Below are positions 19,307 to 27,369 of a stretch of DNA of 64,000 nucleotides, piece by piece (the stretch's first letter is position 1; every line of letters begins with the position of its first letter). Origin of the DNA: Polystyrenella longa (lineage in GTDB: Bacteria > Planctomycetota > Planctomycetia > Planctomycetales > Planctomycetaceae); assembly GCF_007750395.1 (NCBI RefSeq), contig NZ_CP036281.1, positions 5,045,001-5,109,000 on the forward strand, read 5' to 3'. The notes under the pieces were generated by a model. The model saw only the letters and a program-made list of their open reading frames with translations. It ran no database searches and was not told the origin of the DNA. A program made the position numbers and the translations under genes.

Positions 19307-20410
19307 CTACTGAAGAAGCAGATCGACCACTGTAGCCGCCGCGGTGGGACGGGACAGATTTCGCATCGCCTGTTGCATCGCGATAAGCTTGTCCGGTTGT
19401 TCCAGAAGCCGTTGCAAATGCTGCCCCAGTCGATTCTGATCACTCTCGGAGGCATCCACATTATCAAAACCGGAGGCTGGTTCTGGTGACAGGATGGCCG
19501 CACCGTTCGCTTCAAAGTAGCGGGCATTCTCGGTTTGGTGGTCGGCCATCGCATGCGGATAAGGAACAAGAATCGCCGGACATCCGGCGCAAGCGAGTTC
19601 CGCCAGGGTCGTCGCCCCGGCACGACAGATCGCCAGAGTAGCACCGTGATAGAGTTCTTCCAGCCGCTCAAAGAACGGAGCGACTTTGACATCGATCGAG
19701 AGTTGCTGATACCCATCGCGGACGCGTGTCTCGTCTTGTTCACCTGCCTGGTGATAGATTTCCCAGTCTTTCAGTTCTGTCTGCAAAGTACGAATCGCAT
19801 GTAAGACGAGCGTATTAAGATTATGAGCTCCCTGACTTCCGCCGAGTACGATTAATTTCTTGCGAGCACTCGATGGAACGGACCTAATGACTGACTGGAG
19901 AATGGACTGTCTCACCGGGTTACCAGTGACAATATGTTCTGGTTTGGGAGATAAGCGACCCTGTGTCTCAGGAAAGGAGAGACAGAGTTGATTGGCAAAA
20001 TAACTCCCCAGTTTGGTCGCACGACCTGCAATGATGTTCTGCTCCAGCAACATGACTGGTCGGTGCTGGCGAGAGGCGGCCCACACAAAAGGAAGACTGG
20101 CAAAGCCGCCCAAACCGATGACGGTTTCTGGATTGAAATGAGTCAGCTCAGCCGCAGCGAATTGACATGCTTTTCGGAATCGGTGGAGAGATCGAAACGG
20201 ATGACGACGAAAACCGGTCGAGGGTTCCATCTCCAATTGAAGGTGTCTGTAACTCGTTTGTGCCAGAATCTGCTGTTCGATTGGTCGAGTCGAACCTGCA
20301 AAGCAGATTTCCACCTCAGGGACCCGTCGTCCCAGTTCTTCAGCAACGGCAATACCGGGAAAAAGGTGTCCCCCAGTCCCGCCCCCCGCAAACAGGATCC
20401 GTAAACTCAT
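19307..20410 (-). CDS. murG: UDP-GlcNAc:undecaprenyl-pyrophosphoryl-MurNAc-pentapeptide transferase
   Basis: MurG adds GlcNAc to lipid I on the cytoplasmic face to make lipid II. The N-terminal GGTGGHLFPGIAVAEEL loop, the EQNIIAGRATKLGSYFANQLCLSF segment, VTGNPVR, VLGGSQGAHNLN, and the UDP-sugar site ICRAGATTLAELACAGCPAILVPYPHAMADHQ are all in place over the usual 360 residues. Its ATG shares one base with the ftsW stop (TGATG), giving tight coupling. It is the last gene of the minus-strand murE-murF-mraY-ftsW-murG cluster. Its presence supports an active peptidoglycan pathway in this planctomycete. Confidence 0.96.
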   Translation of the reverse strand: MSLRILFAGGGTGGHLFPGIAVAEELGRRVPEVEICFAGSTRPIEQQILAQTSYRHLQLEMEPSTGFRRHPFRSLHRFRKACQFAAAELTHFNPETVIGLGGFASLPFVWAASRQHRPVMLLEQNIIAGRATKLGSYFANQLCLSFPETQGRLSPKPEHIVTGNPVRQSILQSVIRSVPSSARKKLIVLGGSQGAHNLNTLVLHAIRTLQTELKDWEIYHQAGEQDETRVRDGYQQLSIDVKVAPFFERLEELYHGATLAICRAGATTLAELACAGCPAILVPYPHAMADHQTENARYFEANGAAILSPEPASGFDNVDASESDQNRLGQHLQRLLEQPDKLIAMQQAMRNLSRPTAAATVVDLLLQ

Positions 20411-21630
20411 CAGGCAACTCCCCGGCGCGAAAGGGGTTCTTCCGGCTTCGCTTTTGATGAATTGGAAACAGCTGCTTTTTTGTTTGTCTTTGTTTCGGAT
20501 CCGGTCTCCGTCTCCATTTGCCCGAGACGAACATGCAGTGCTTCATCAGGTCTGGCGAGACTGACGATGATTCCTAACGTCATCAGGCTGACAATCAGGT
20601 TGGTTCCTCCATAACTCAGCAGAGGGAGAGGAATTCCTTTGGGAGGGACTAGCGAAGTCACGACGGCCATATTAATTCCGGCCTGAAGAACCAGTTGACA
20701 AATTAATGTGAAGCTGACGATCTGCTCGAAGCTGCGTGCTTTCAATCTTCGTGTCAACTTAAACCCGACAAGGAACAGGCCCGCCCAGAGCAGAACCACC
20801 GTCAATGTGCCCATCAAACCCAGTTCCTCTCCAATCACTGCGAAGACAAAGTCGGTATTCGCCTCCGGAAGAAAACTCAGTTTCTGCCAGCCTTTGCCTA
20901 GTCCTGTCCCCCAGGTTCCACCGGAACCTAGAGAGATCAACGATTGCTTCAACTGGTACGGTGCCGCCCCGAAATCATTCCAGGAGTCGACAAACCCGGT
21001 GATCCGTTTGAGCTGATACGGTCTTAACACCAGCAGGGAACCCACAGCGGGTACCGTCACCAGGGCGCTACCGATGAAGTACTTTAAAGGCCACCCACCC
21101 ACATAAAGAGTGATGGCACATCCAAGTAATAAAAACAGACTCGTGCCCAGATCAGGTTCGATTACTACCAGGGGAACCAGAATGGCAGGAGGTATCAGAA
21201 GTGGAATGGTTCCATATATCCAATGGGACAAACGCTCTTTTCGCAAACAGATCATTCGCGCGAGTAATAGCGGGAGAGCAATTTTCCCAAGATCGGAAGG
21301 TTGAAATCGAAGCGGACCCAGTTGTAACCAGCGCTGGGCTCCATTAACCGTTTTACCCAGTCCCGGAAGCAAAACGAGCGTTAACAACAGCAGCGTTAAA
21401 GCAAAGAAAGCCGGCGCCAGTTTGAACCAGATGCGGGGAGGAATCAGGAAGCAGATGTAGGCGAGGCTGACGCCAATCGCCAGACGAACAAGATGGCGTG
21501 AGAGATAAATCTGTTCGAACTCGGTCGGCCACGATGTGATACTCGCGCTGTAGACCATTATGATTCCGAAGCAGACAAGCGCGCCGGCCAGCGAAAGAAA
21601 CAATCCACGATCTCGTTCGTAGTTCGTCAT
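20410..21630 (-). CDS. ftsW: SEDS-family peptidoglycan glycosyltransferase FtsW
   Basis: The 406-residue product has about ten membrane helices and the SEDS signatures: GIIMVYSASITSW in the first helix, a GKTVNGAQRWLQLGPLRFQPSDLGKIALPLLLAR loop, VVIEPDLGTSLFLLLG with the catalytic-loop region after it, FLPEANTDFVFAVIGEELGLMG, and VPPKGIPLPLLSYGGTNLIVSL. SEDS proteins polymerise lipid II with a class B penicillin-binding protein. A TTG at 21684 is open upstream, but the ATG at 21630 (MTNYERDRG) fits the family. It sits between mraY and murG with no ftsI nearby. A polar tail of about 45 residues, rich in Lys, Thr and Glu, follows the last helix. Confidence 0.94.
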   Translation of the reverse strand: MTNYERDRGLFLSLAGALVCFGIIMVYSASITSWPTEFEQIYLSRHLVRLAIGVSLAYICFLIPPRIWFKLAPAFFALTLLLLTLVLLPGLGKTVNGAQRWLQLGPLRFQPSDLGKIALPLLLARMICLRKERLSHWIYGTIPLLIPPAILVPLVVIEPDLGTSLFLLLGCAITLYVGGWPLKYFIGSALVTVPAVGSLLVLRPYQLKRITGFVDSWNDFGAAPYQLKQSLISLGSGGTWGTGLGKGWQKLSFLPEANTDFVFAVIGEELGLMGTLTVVLLWAGLFLVGFKLTRRLKARSFEQIVSFTLICQLVLQAGINMAVVTSLVPPKGIPLPLLSYGGTNLIVSLMTLGIIVSLARPDEALHVRLGQMETETGSETKTNKKAAVSNSSKAKPEEPLSRRGVA

Positions 21631-21734
21631 CGTTTTAAGATTCGTTAGCGTGAGACGATTTGTGGAGCTTCTTTGAGCTACCAAGGATTGCGATTTATCG
21701 CAGTCTAAGAATTACCTTGGTCTAGAAAAGGGGA

Positions 21735-21773
21735 GAAGCCGATCCGATTGATGTTATCAACCGAATCGGCTTC
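21735..21773 (-). terminator. Hairpin between mraY and ftsW, possible terminator or attenuator
   Basis: A 9-bp stem (21735-21743 with 21765-21773) holds a smaller 5-bp hairpin inside (21748-21752 with 21756-21760). Read on the minus strand it is followed by a TTTT stretch (plus-strand AAAA 21726-21729). It would weaken read-through from mraY into ftsW, in a cluster that is otherwise close-packed. The T-run is short, so partial termination is more likely than a full stop. Confidence 0.5.
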
Positions 21774-21822
21774 CCAAATCCCTCTCTCCCTAACGCCGCC
21801 TGATATATGCTTACAAAGTTTT

Positions 21823-22926
21823 TTACCGAATCTTTAGGCTGGCAAGGGCGAGGATGGCAAGCAGTGCTGCTGCGATCCAAAAGCGTGTGACGATTTTTAT
21901 CTCATGTTGGCCTTTGAATAAATAGTGATTATGCAGTGGAGAGCAGGCAATCAATCTTTTTTTCGAAATTTTATACCAACCGACCTGCAAGATCACGCTC
22001 ATAGTCTCAATCACGAAGACACCACCGGCAATTACCAGTAATGCTTCCTGTCGCGCTGTCAGTGCTGCCAATCCGATCAGACTTCCAAGAGATAACGATC
22101 CCGTATCTCCCATAAACACCTGAGCTGGAAAACAGTTAAACCAGAGAAACCCCATGACGGCACCCACCAGGGCACCCATCACGATAGCGAGTTCTCCGCA
22201 CCCCGGTATAAACGGAATGCTCAAATAACCTGCCAGTACTTTATGGCCAGCCAGATAAGTGAGTGCCACAAAAGTAGAACCACACATAATCAGGCAACCG
22301 CTGGCGAGTCCGTCGAGTCCATCGGTCAGATTGACTGCGTTCGAACTACCGACCAGAACCAGCATGCCCCAGGCAATTAGACCGACTCCAATTGGAATCG
22401 AATAGCTACCTATGGGAGAGAGTATTGAGGTCGCTCCTTCAATCTCTCTTAGCTCCAGATACAGGAGCGGCAGGACTATAGAGGAAATCAGAAATTGAGC
22501 CAATAGCTTTTCTTTGGCTTTTAGCCCATTTTTTTGAGAAGAGAGTTTTGTCCAATCATCATAGGCTCCCAGTGCCGCAAAAGCAGTCGCAGAGAACAGT
22601 CCTAACTGCACAAAACGATTACTCAGATCGCCCCAGGCCAGAACCGCTATCAAGATAGAACCCACTACAAAGATGCCACCCATCGTGGGTGTATTCTGTT
22701 TCTCGGACTGTAACTCGTTTAGTTTTTCCGAATCACTTTTAATCGGTTCACGGAATCGATTCTGCAACCAACGAATTGCCAGTGGACCAAGAAGTATCGC
22801 TATTAAAAAGGCGGTCAAACTGGCCAGTGCCGTTCGTGCCGTCAGGAATACACGGGAATCGCCCGTCGAATAAAATTCGAGGCGTTCCAGTAGTGGTCCA
22901 AATTGATCGAGTAACCAGACTAGCAT
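21823..22926 (-). CDS. mraY: Phospho-N-acetylmuramoyl-pentapeptide transferase
   Basis: MraY transfers phospho-MurNAc-pentapeptide to undecaprenyl phosphate, giving lipid I. About ten membrane helices are present, with TPTMGG, the AYDDWTKL aspartate pair, NAVNLTDGLDGLASG, and FMGDTGSLSLG, all in the expected order over 367 residues. One notable change is in the normally conserved HHH motif of the last cytoplasmic loop, which reads SPLHNHYLFKG (His332-Asn333-His334). The gene lies 72 bases after murF. murD, which usually follows mraY in bacteria, is absent; ftsW comes next after a 192-base gap with a hairpin. Confidence 0.95.
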   Translation of the reverse strand: MLVWLLDQFGPLLERLEFYSTGDSRVFLTARTALASLTAFLIAILLGPLAIRWLQNRFREPIKSDSEKLNELQSEKQNTPTMGGIFVVGSILIAVLAWGDLSNRFVQLGLFSATAFAALGAYDDWTKLSSQKNGLKAKEKLLAQFLISSIVLPLLYLELREIEGATSILSPIGSYSIPIGVGLIAWGMLVLVGSSNAVNLTDGLDGLASGCLIMCGSTFVALTYLAGHKVLAGYLSIPFIPGCGELAIVMGALVGAVMGFLWFNCFPAQVFMGDTGSLSLGSLIGLAALTARQEALLVIAGGVFVIETMSVILQVGWYKISKKRLIACSPLHNHYLFKGQHEIKIVTRFWIAAALLAILALASLKIR

Positions 22927-22998
22927 CGAGGTCCAGAAGGATATGTTCAGAGGAGGGAATCGAGAGGGGGTCGTTTGAAATTTTCGGACGATCTGAAT

Positions 22999-24414
22999 TT
23001 ACGCAGCGGGACGCCAGAACTGGTAACCGAAATCGTCCCGGTCTTCTTCCAGGTGTTCAGCAAGCCATTGGATTATGCGTTCCATTTGCATTCCACGGGA
23101 GCCTTTTACAAGGAGTGCATCACCATGTTCAACGCAGCAGGAAAGTACAGCCTGTAGTGAATCGAGGTTATTGCAAACGGCGGTTTGATGTGAGGGCATA
23201 CCATACTGCCGGGCACCGGCGATGACGGAGGAAGCGAGTTCTCCAAAGCTGATCACCATTTCAATTTCACTTTTAGCGACTTCCTGCCCCAGTTGATGGT
23301 GGAAGAAAATCTCACCCGGTCCCAGTTCCAACATATCACCGACCACCAGAATTCGTTTGCCGGTTACATTCAGTATTTGCAGAGTTTCAATCGCCGCTTT
23401 CATGGAAGCAGGATTGGCATTGTAACTGTCGTCGATCAGGTATACCTGCCCGATCTGTCGCCATTGGCAGCGACCGCCCATCGGTTGAAAATCGGCAATG
23501 CCGTCACGCAATTGTGCCAGAGACAAACCAAGTTCTCTACCAATCGCAATCGAGCACAAGGCGGCTCGTATATGATGTTCGCCCATAGCAGGCAGGAAGT
23601 AATCGTCACCCGCAACTTCAAACCAGATTTTTCCATTTTCTGTTTGAACGTTTTCCGCCCGAAGTTCATTGTGCGGTTCAAATCCAACCGAAACTACTGG
23701 GCAAGCGGCAATCTCTCGCATCAAGAGAACTTTGGGAGAGTCGCCATTCAGAATCGCCAACCCGGTTTCCGGAAGGGCCGCGATGAGTTTCTGTTTCTCT
23801 TGTAATATATTGTCAATCTGTCCAAATGTCGAAAGATGAGCCGGTGCCACTTCTGTGACGACTCCCATTTCAGGAAGGACCATTTCGATCAGATTATTGA
23901 GATCGTTCGAGCGTGCCGCTCCGAGTTCGAGTATGGCAAACTCGTCCGTCGGATTGATTGACAGCAGACTGAGCGGAACTCCATATTCGTTATTGAAGTT
24001 CTTTGGAGAACGAACTCCCTGAAAGCCGGTGCGAAGTGTGGAATAAATCATTTCCCGCGTCGTGGTTTTGCCCACCGAGCCCGTTACGCCGATGACGAGT
24101 GTCTCCAGGCTCCGACGATAGGCTGCCGCGTACTGGGACAGTGCCTGGTAAGTGTCAGGAACGACAATACAGGGCAAAACAGTTTGTTCGAGAAATTCGG
24201 CATGAATTACTGCCGCTGCAGCACCATTCTGGGCTGCCTCTTTCAGGAAGTGATGCGCATCGTGATTCTCACCTCGCAAGGCCCAGAACAGAGTACCCTC
24301 TGTAATTCTGCGCGAATCGATCGAGATATCAGGGAAGCTCATTTCGCTTGATTCGAAATGATGCGGAGTTCCCTGCGTGGATTGCAGAACATGTTGAAGT
24401 TGAATTCGATTCAT
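22999..24414 (-). CDS. murF: UDP-N-acetylmuramoyl-tripeptide--D-alanyl-D-alanine ligase
   Basis: MurF adds D-Ala-D-Ala to the UDP-MurNAc-tripeptide. The product has the N-terminal substrate-binding part with SIDSRRITEGTLFWALRGENHDAHHFLKEA, the ATP loop VIGVTGSVGKTTTREM, a central domain with NFNNEYGVPLSLL and ELGAAR, and the C-terminal part with YLIDDSYNANPASMKAAIETL and DMLELG. The frame is open upstream to a GTG at 24513, but the ATG at 24414 (MNRIQLQHVL) gives 471 residues, the normal length. It follows murE by 120 bases on the same strand. The C-terminal segment SRGMQMERIIQWL is typical of MurF. Confidence 0.95.
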   Translation of the reverse strand: MNRIQLQHVLQSTQGTPHHFESSEMSFPDISIDSRRITEGTLFWALRGENHDAHHFLKEAAQNGAAAAVIHAEFLEQTVLPCIVVPDTYQALSQYAAAYRRSLETLVIGVTGSVGKTTTREMIYSTLRTGFQGVRSPKNFNNEYGVPLSLLSINPTDEFAILELGAARSNDLNNLIEMVLPEMGVVTEVAPAHLSTFGQIDNILQEKQKLIAALPETGLAILNGDSPKVLLMREIAACPVVSVGFEPHNELRAENVQTENGKIWFEVAGDDYFLPAMGEHHIRAALCSIAIGRELGLSLAQLRDGIADFQPMGGRCQWRQIGQVYLIDDSYNANPASMKAAIETLQILNVTGKRILVVGDMLELGPGEIFFHHQLGQEVAKSEIEMVISFGELASSVIAGARQYGMPSHQTAVCNNLDSLQAVLSCCVEHGDALLVKGSRGMQMERIIQWLAEHLEEDRDDFGYQFWRPAA

Positions 24415-24534
24415 CAGTATTTCGGATGTTCGGAGCGAACGTTTTATCTGAGATGAAAGGAAGGACAAACGGGCCCGATGTCTGTCGTGATCTGCCGTGA
24501 GAGAAAACTCCACAGGGCAACGTGTCGAATGAGA

Positions 24535-26031
24535 TTAATGATTCACGGTCAGACTCGATCTGACCCATGAACGCGCTGCTATGTATTGCTGAATGATGGC
24601 GACGTCGTCAAAGGGAATTTCTTCTACGCCGTGAATCTGCGTTTTTTCATGTCCTTTACCGGCGATGAGCACGGTGTCTCCCGCTTCGGCTCGGATCAGT
24701 GCCCACTGGATCGCCAGTTGCCGATCAGCTTCCTGATGTATTTCAGGGTGAGTACCAGACTCATGAAGCCCTTCTTCGATTTGCTCCATGATGACGTATG
24801 GGTCTTCCATGCGAGGATTATCACTCGTCAGAACGACGACGTCTGCCCGGGAAGCAACTCTGCCCATTTCAGGACGCTTCGTGCGGTCCCGATCGCCACC
24901 TGCTCCAAACACGCAAAAGAGTTTCCCACGTGTTACGGTTTTGAGGGCATTGATCGTTTGCTCTAAAGCATCAGCCGTATGAGCATAATCGACGATGATA
25001 TTCGGTCCGTCCTCCACGGGTACTTTTTGCATTCGGCCTGGAATCAACTCCAGATGTTGAATCCCGGTGATGACGGCCTCCATCGGTAACCCACAGGCGA
25101 AAGCGAGCGCAGCCGCCATCAGGCAGTTAGACAGGTTGTGGCGTCCCAGCAGACTCGATTCGATAGGAATCGTATCCCCCTGGTAATGCAGGACAAACCG
25201 TGTTCGCTCGAACGTTTCGTCGATCACCTCGGCATAGAGGTCTGCTGTCGGAGACTCCAGGCTGACGGTGAGAAGTTCTTGCCGTTCATGAACACGATCA
25301 CCTACCTGGCAACTCCCTTCGTCATCCAGATTGATGACCACAGTCGTGGCGGCGGAACAATGTTCAAGAATTCGGCATTTCGCGGCGAGGTAGGCCTCGT
25401 AGTTTTCGTGATAATCGAGATGGTCGTGAGTAACATTGGTGACCGCCACGGCACGAAAACGAGAACCGGAAACTCGATTTTGATCGAGTGCATGGCTGGA
25501 GACTTCCGTCACGGCGTAATCGCAACCTTGCCGTACCATCCGCCGAAGAGCGGATTGAAATTCAGCGGGGCCAGGCGTTGTTAACAGTGAGGGGGTTGTT
25601 TCGTGACCGTCGTAATTTTCGATCGTGCCCAGAAGGCCTGTTTTCTTTTGAGCGGCTTCAATAATAGCCCGCGTCATCCAAGTGACTGAGGTTTTCCCAT
25701 TCGTCCCAGTCACGCCCAACAGTGATAAATTCCGAGATGGATTTCCACTTAAAGCTGCGCACAACTCCGCGTAGGCTTTACGAACGTCCTTAACTATGCA
25801 TTGCGGTAAAGGGATGTCTGGCCGAGGACGATTCACCAGAAAGGCAGTCGCACCGTTGGCGTGCGCATCTTGAATGAAGGAGGTTCCCTGGTGCTGTGTA
25901 CCCTCGATGGCGGCGAACAGAGAACCAGATCGGCAATGCCGACTATCATCCGTGGCATGTTGTACCCAGATATCCGCGCAACTGACAAAGCTGGCAAATG
26001 GAAACAACTTGCGAAGACTAACGGGGAACAT
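24535..26031 (-). CDS. murE: UDP-N-acetylmuramoyl-L-alanyl-D-glutamate--2,6-diaminopimelate ligase
   Basis: MurE adds the third residue of the stem peptide. Visible motifs are DSRHCRSGSLFAAIEG, the ATP loop GVTGTNGKTSVTWM, TTPGPAEFQSALRRM, VTEVSSHALDQNRVSG, VTNVTHDHLDYHENYEAYLAAK, PGRMQKV and DYAHTADALEQTI. The DNPR motif (TSDNPRMEDPYVIMEQI) is the meso-diaminopimelate specificity signature, so the peptidoglycan is predicted to be DAP-type. A TTG at 26070 is open, but the ATG at 26031 begins 498 residues of normal length and is preceded by a G-rich stretch. It is the first gene of the cluster, and a divergent gene follows after about 470 bases. Confidence 0.95.
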   Translation of the reverse strand: MFPVSLRKLFPFASFVSCADIWVQHATDDSRHCRSGSLFAAIEGTQHQGTSFIQDAHANGATAFLVNRPRPDIPLPQCIVKDVRKAYAELCAALSGNPSRNLSLLGVTGTNGKTSVTWMTRAIIEAAQKKTGLLGTIENYDGHETTPSLLTTPGPAEFQSALRRMVRQGCDYAVTEVSSHALDQNRVSGSRFRAVAVTNVTHDHLDYHENYEAYLAAKCRILEHCSAATTVVINLDDEGSCQVGDRVHERQELLTVSLESPTADLYAEVIDETFERTRFVLHYQGDTIPIESSLLGRHNLSNCLMAAALAFACGLPMEAVITGIQHLELIPGRMQKVPVEDGPNIIVDYAHTADALEQTINALKTVTRGKLFCVFGAGGDRDRTKRPEMGRVASRADVVVLTSDNPRMEDPYVIMEQIEEGLHESGTHPEIHQEADRQLAIQWALIRAEAGDTVLIAGKGHEKTQIHGVEEIPFDDVAIIQQYIAARSWVRSSLTVNH

Positions 26032-26501
26032 GCCCCCGGTTTCCGACGTTAAATTATCGATAGTGTTCAATCAATTTTCCCATCAGGAAAAAGGCCGCAA
26101 CTGGGAGGTAGTCCATTACGATCCCCGGACAGCGGTTTAACACCTATTCTGTTGCCGGTTACTCGGTTGATATTTTCAAGCGGAGTGGGTTCGTCTCCTG
26201 CCGGCTTGTAACACCGAACCGGAAGACCTCTTCCTGGAAATGCCGTTCACCCGCATCCTTGCGGTATAGGCCTCGTGAAGAGTGGTCGTGAATTTTCATG
26301 ATTCTGGCGAAACGGTCAACATCTCTTTTCAACCGGTCGCACGAATGTAAAATTTACAATCTATTGAATTTCGTCCCCAGTGAAATGATGCCTCTCCGAA
26401 CTTGAAAACCAGCTATTCGAGTGATTTTCAACGTATAATGAGATAGACCACGATCCGTTCACCATCACCCATTCATCATCAGAAAGCCCGAAAGAGACTT
26501 T
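26032..26501. promoter_or_regulatory. Divergent intergenic region between murE and an arginine-hydrolase gene
   Basis: About 470 bases hold no acceptable gene. On the plus strand there is an exact TATAAT (26434-26439) about 60 bases before the ATG at 26502, preceded by ACG but without a good -35. The murE promoter should lie on the other strand; I found no clear match. The rest shows no repeat or RNA gene that I can support. Confidence 0.4.
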
Positions 26502-27311
26502 ATGAATATTCCGGCCTCACCCCGCTTTCTGATGTGTCCTCCCGATTTCTTTAAAATCGAATACGAAATTAATCCGTGGATGAACAAGGACGTCCAGAAC
26601 GATCGAGCCAATTCGATTGCGCAATGGAAGAGCCTACATTCTCTATTGAAGCAATTGGGCAGTGAGATTGAAGAAATCTCGCCGGTCGCCGGTTTACCTG
26701 ATCTCGTTTTCACTGCAAATGCCGCCCTGGTGTATGAGAATCGGGCATTTATCTCCCGGTTTCGACACTCCGCCAGGCAGGGAGAAGAGCCTGTCTTTAC
26801 CGAGTGGTTCGAAAAGCACGACTGGAATGTGATCCGCTTACCGGAGGATATGTCGTTTGAAGGAGCGGGTGACGCCCTTTTCTGTGGCGATACCTTGTTT
26901 GCTGGGTACATCTTCCGGTCAGAAGTGCAGGCGTTGAACTGGATCGCAGAGCAGATCGACAAACGGGTGATTCCGCTTCAGCTTACGAACGAGCAGTTTT
27001 ATCATCTGGATACCTGCTTCTGTCCTCTCAATAACGAAAGTGCGATTTACTATCCGGCAGCCTTCGACAGCTACGCACAAGCAGCTCTCCAGGCTCAGAT
27101 TCCGAATCTGATCGAAGTTGAACCTGCTGAGGCGGGGCGGTTTGCCTGTAATGCCGTCGTCATCGACAAACAGGTCATCCTCAACACCGGTTGTCCTAAA
27201 TTGGAAGAGCGTCTACGGGCGATCGGCTACCAGACACATGCCACACCTTTGGATGAATTCCTGAAAGCAGGCGGCAGCGCCAAATGCCTGACACTGAGAT
27301 TGAACGCGTGA
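26502..27311 (+). CDS. Arginine dihydrolase/deiminase-like hydrolase (ArgZ/AgrE N-terminal-domain type)
   Basis: The 269 residues follow, end to end, the N-terminal catalytic domain of the cyanobacterial ArgZ/AgrE enzymes: LMCPPDFFKIEYEINPWM, DLVFTANAALV, a HSARQGEEPVFTEWFE segment, FEGAGDALF, YHLDTCFCPL, FACNAVVIDKQVI and the nucleophile loop GGSAKCLTLR with Cys262. The catalytic Cys and the ArgZ-like ANA loop are present. Those enzymes hydrolyse arginine to ornithine and ammonia; relatives are arginine deiminases and dimethylargininases. The C-terminal ornithine-cyclodeaminase/LOR domain of AgrE is absent, so this is a single-domain version. Substrate is inferred from the motif match, with citrulline or dimethylarginine hydrolysis as alternatives. 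It converges with the next gene. Confidence 0.8.
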   Translation: MNIPASPRFLMCPPDFFKIEYEINPWMNKDVQNDRANSIAQWKSLHSLLKQLGSEIEEISPVAGLPDLVFTANAALVYENRAFISRFRHSARQGEEPVFTEWFEKHDWNVIRLPEDMSFEGAGDALFCGDTLFAGYIFRSEVQALNWIAEQIDKRVIPLQLTNEQFYHLDTCFCPLNNESAIYYPAAFDSYAQAALQAQIPNLIEVEPAEAGRFACNAVVIDKQVILNTGCPKLEERLRAIGYQTHATPLDEFLKAGGSAKCLTLRLNA

Positions 27312-27369
27312 AACTAAGTATAGCCTCGCCATAAACTCGTGTTTCCCCATCTGATCTCCATCAAGTCTA

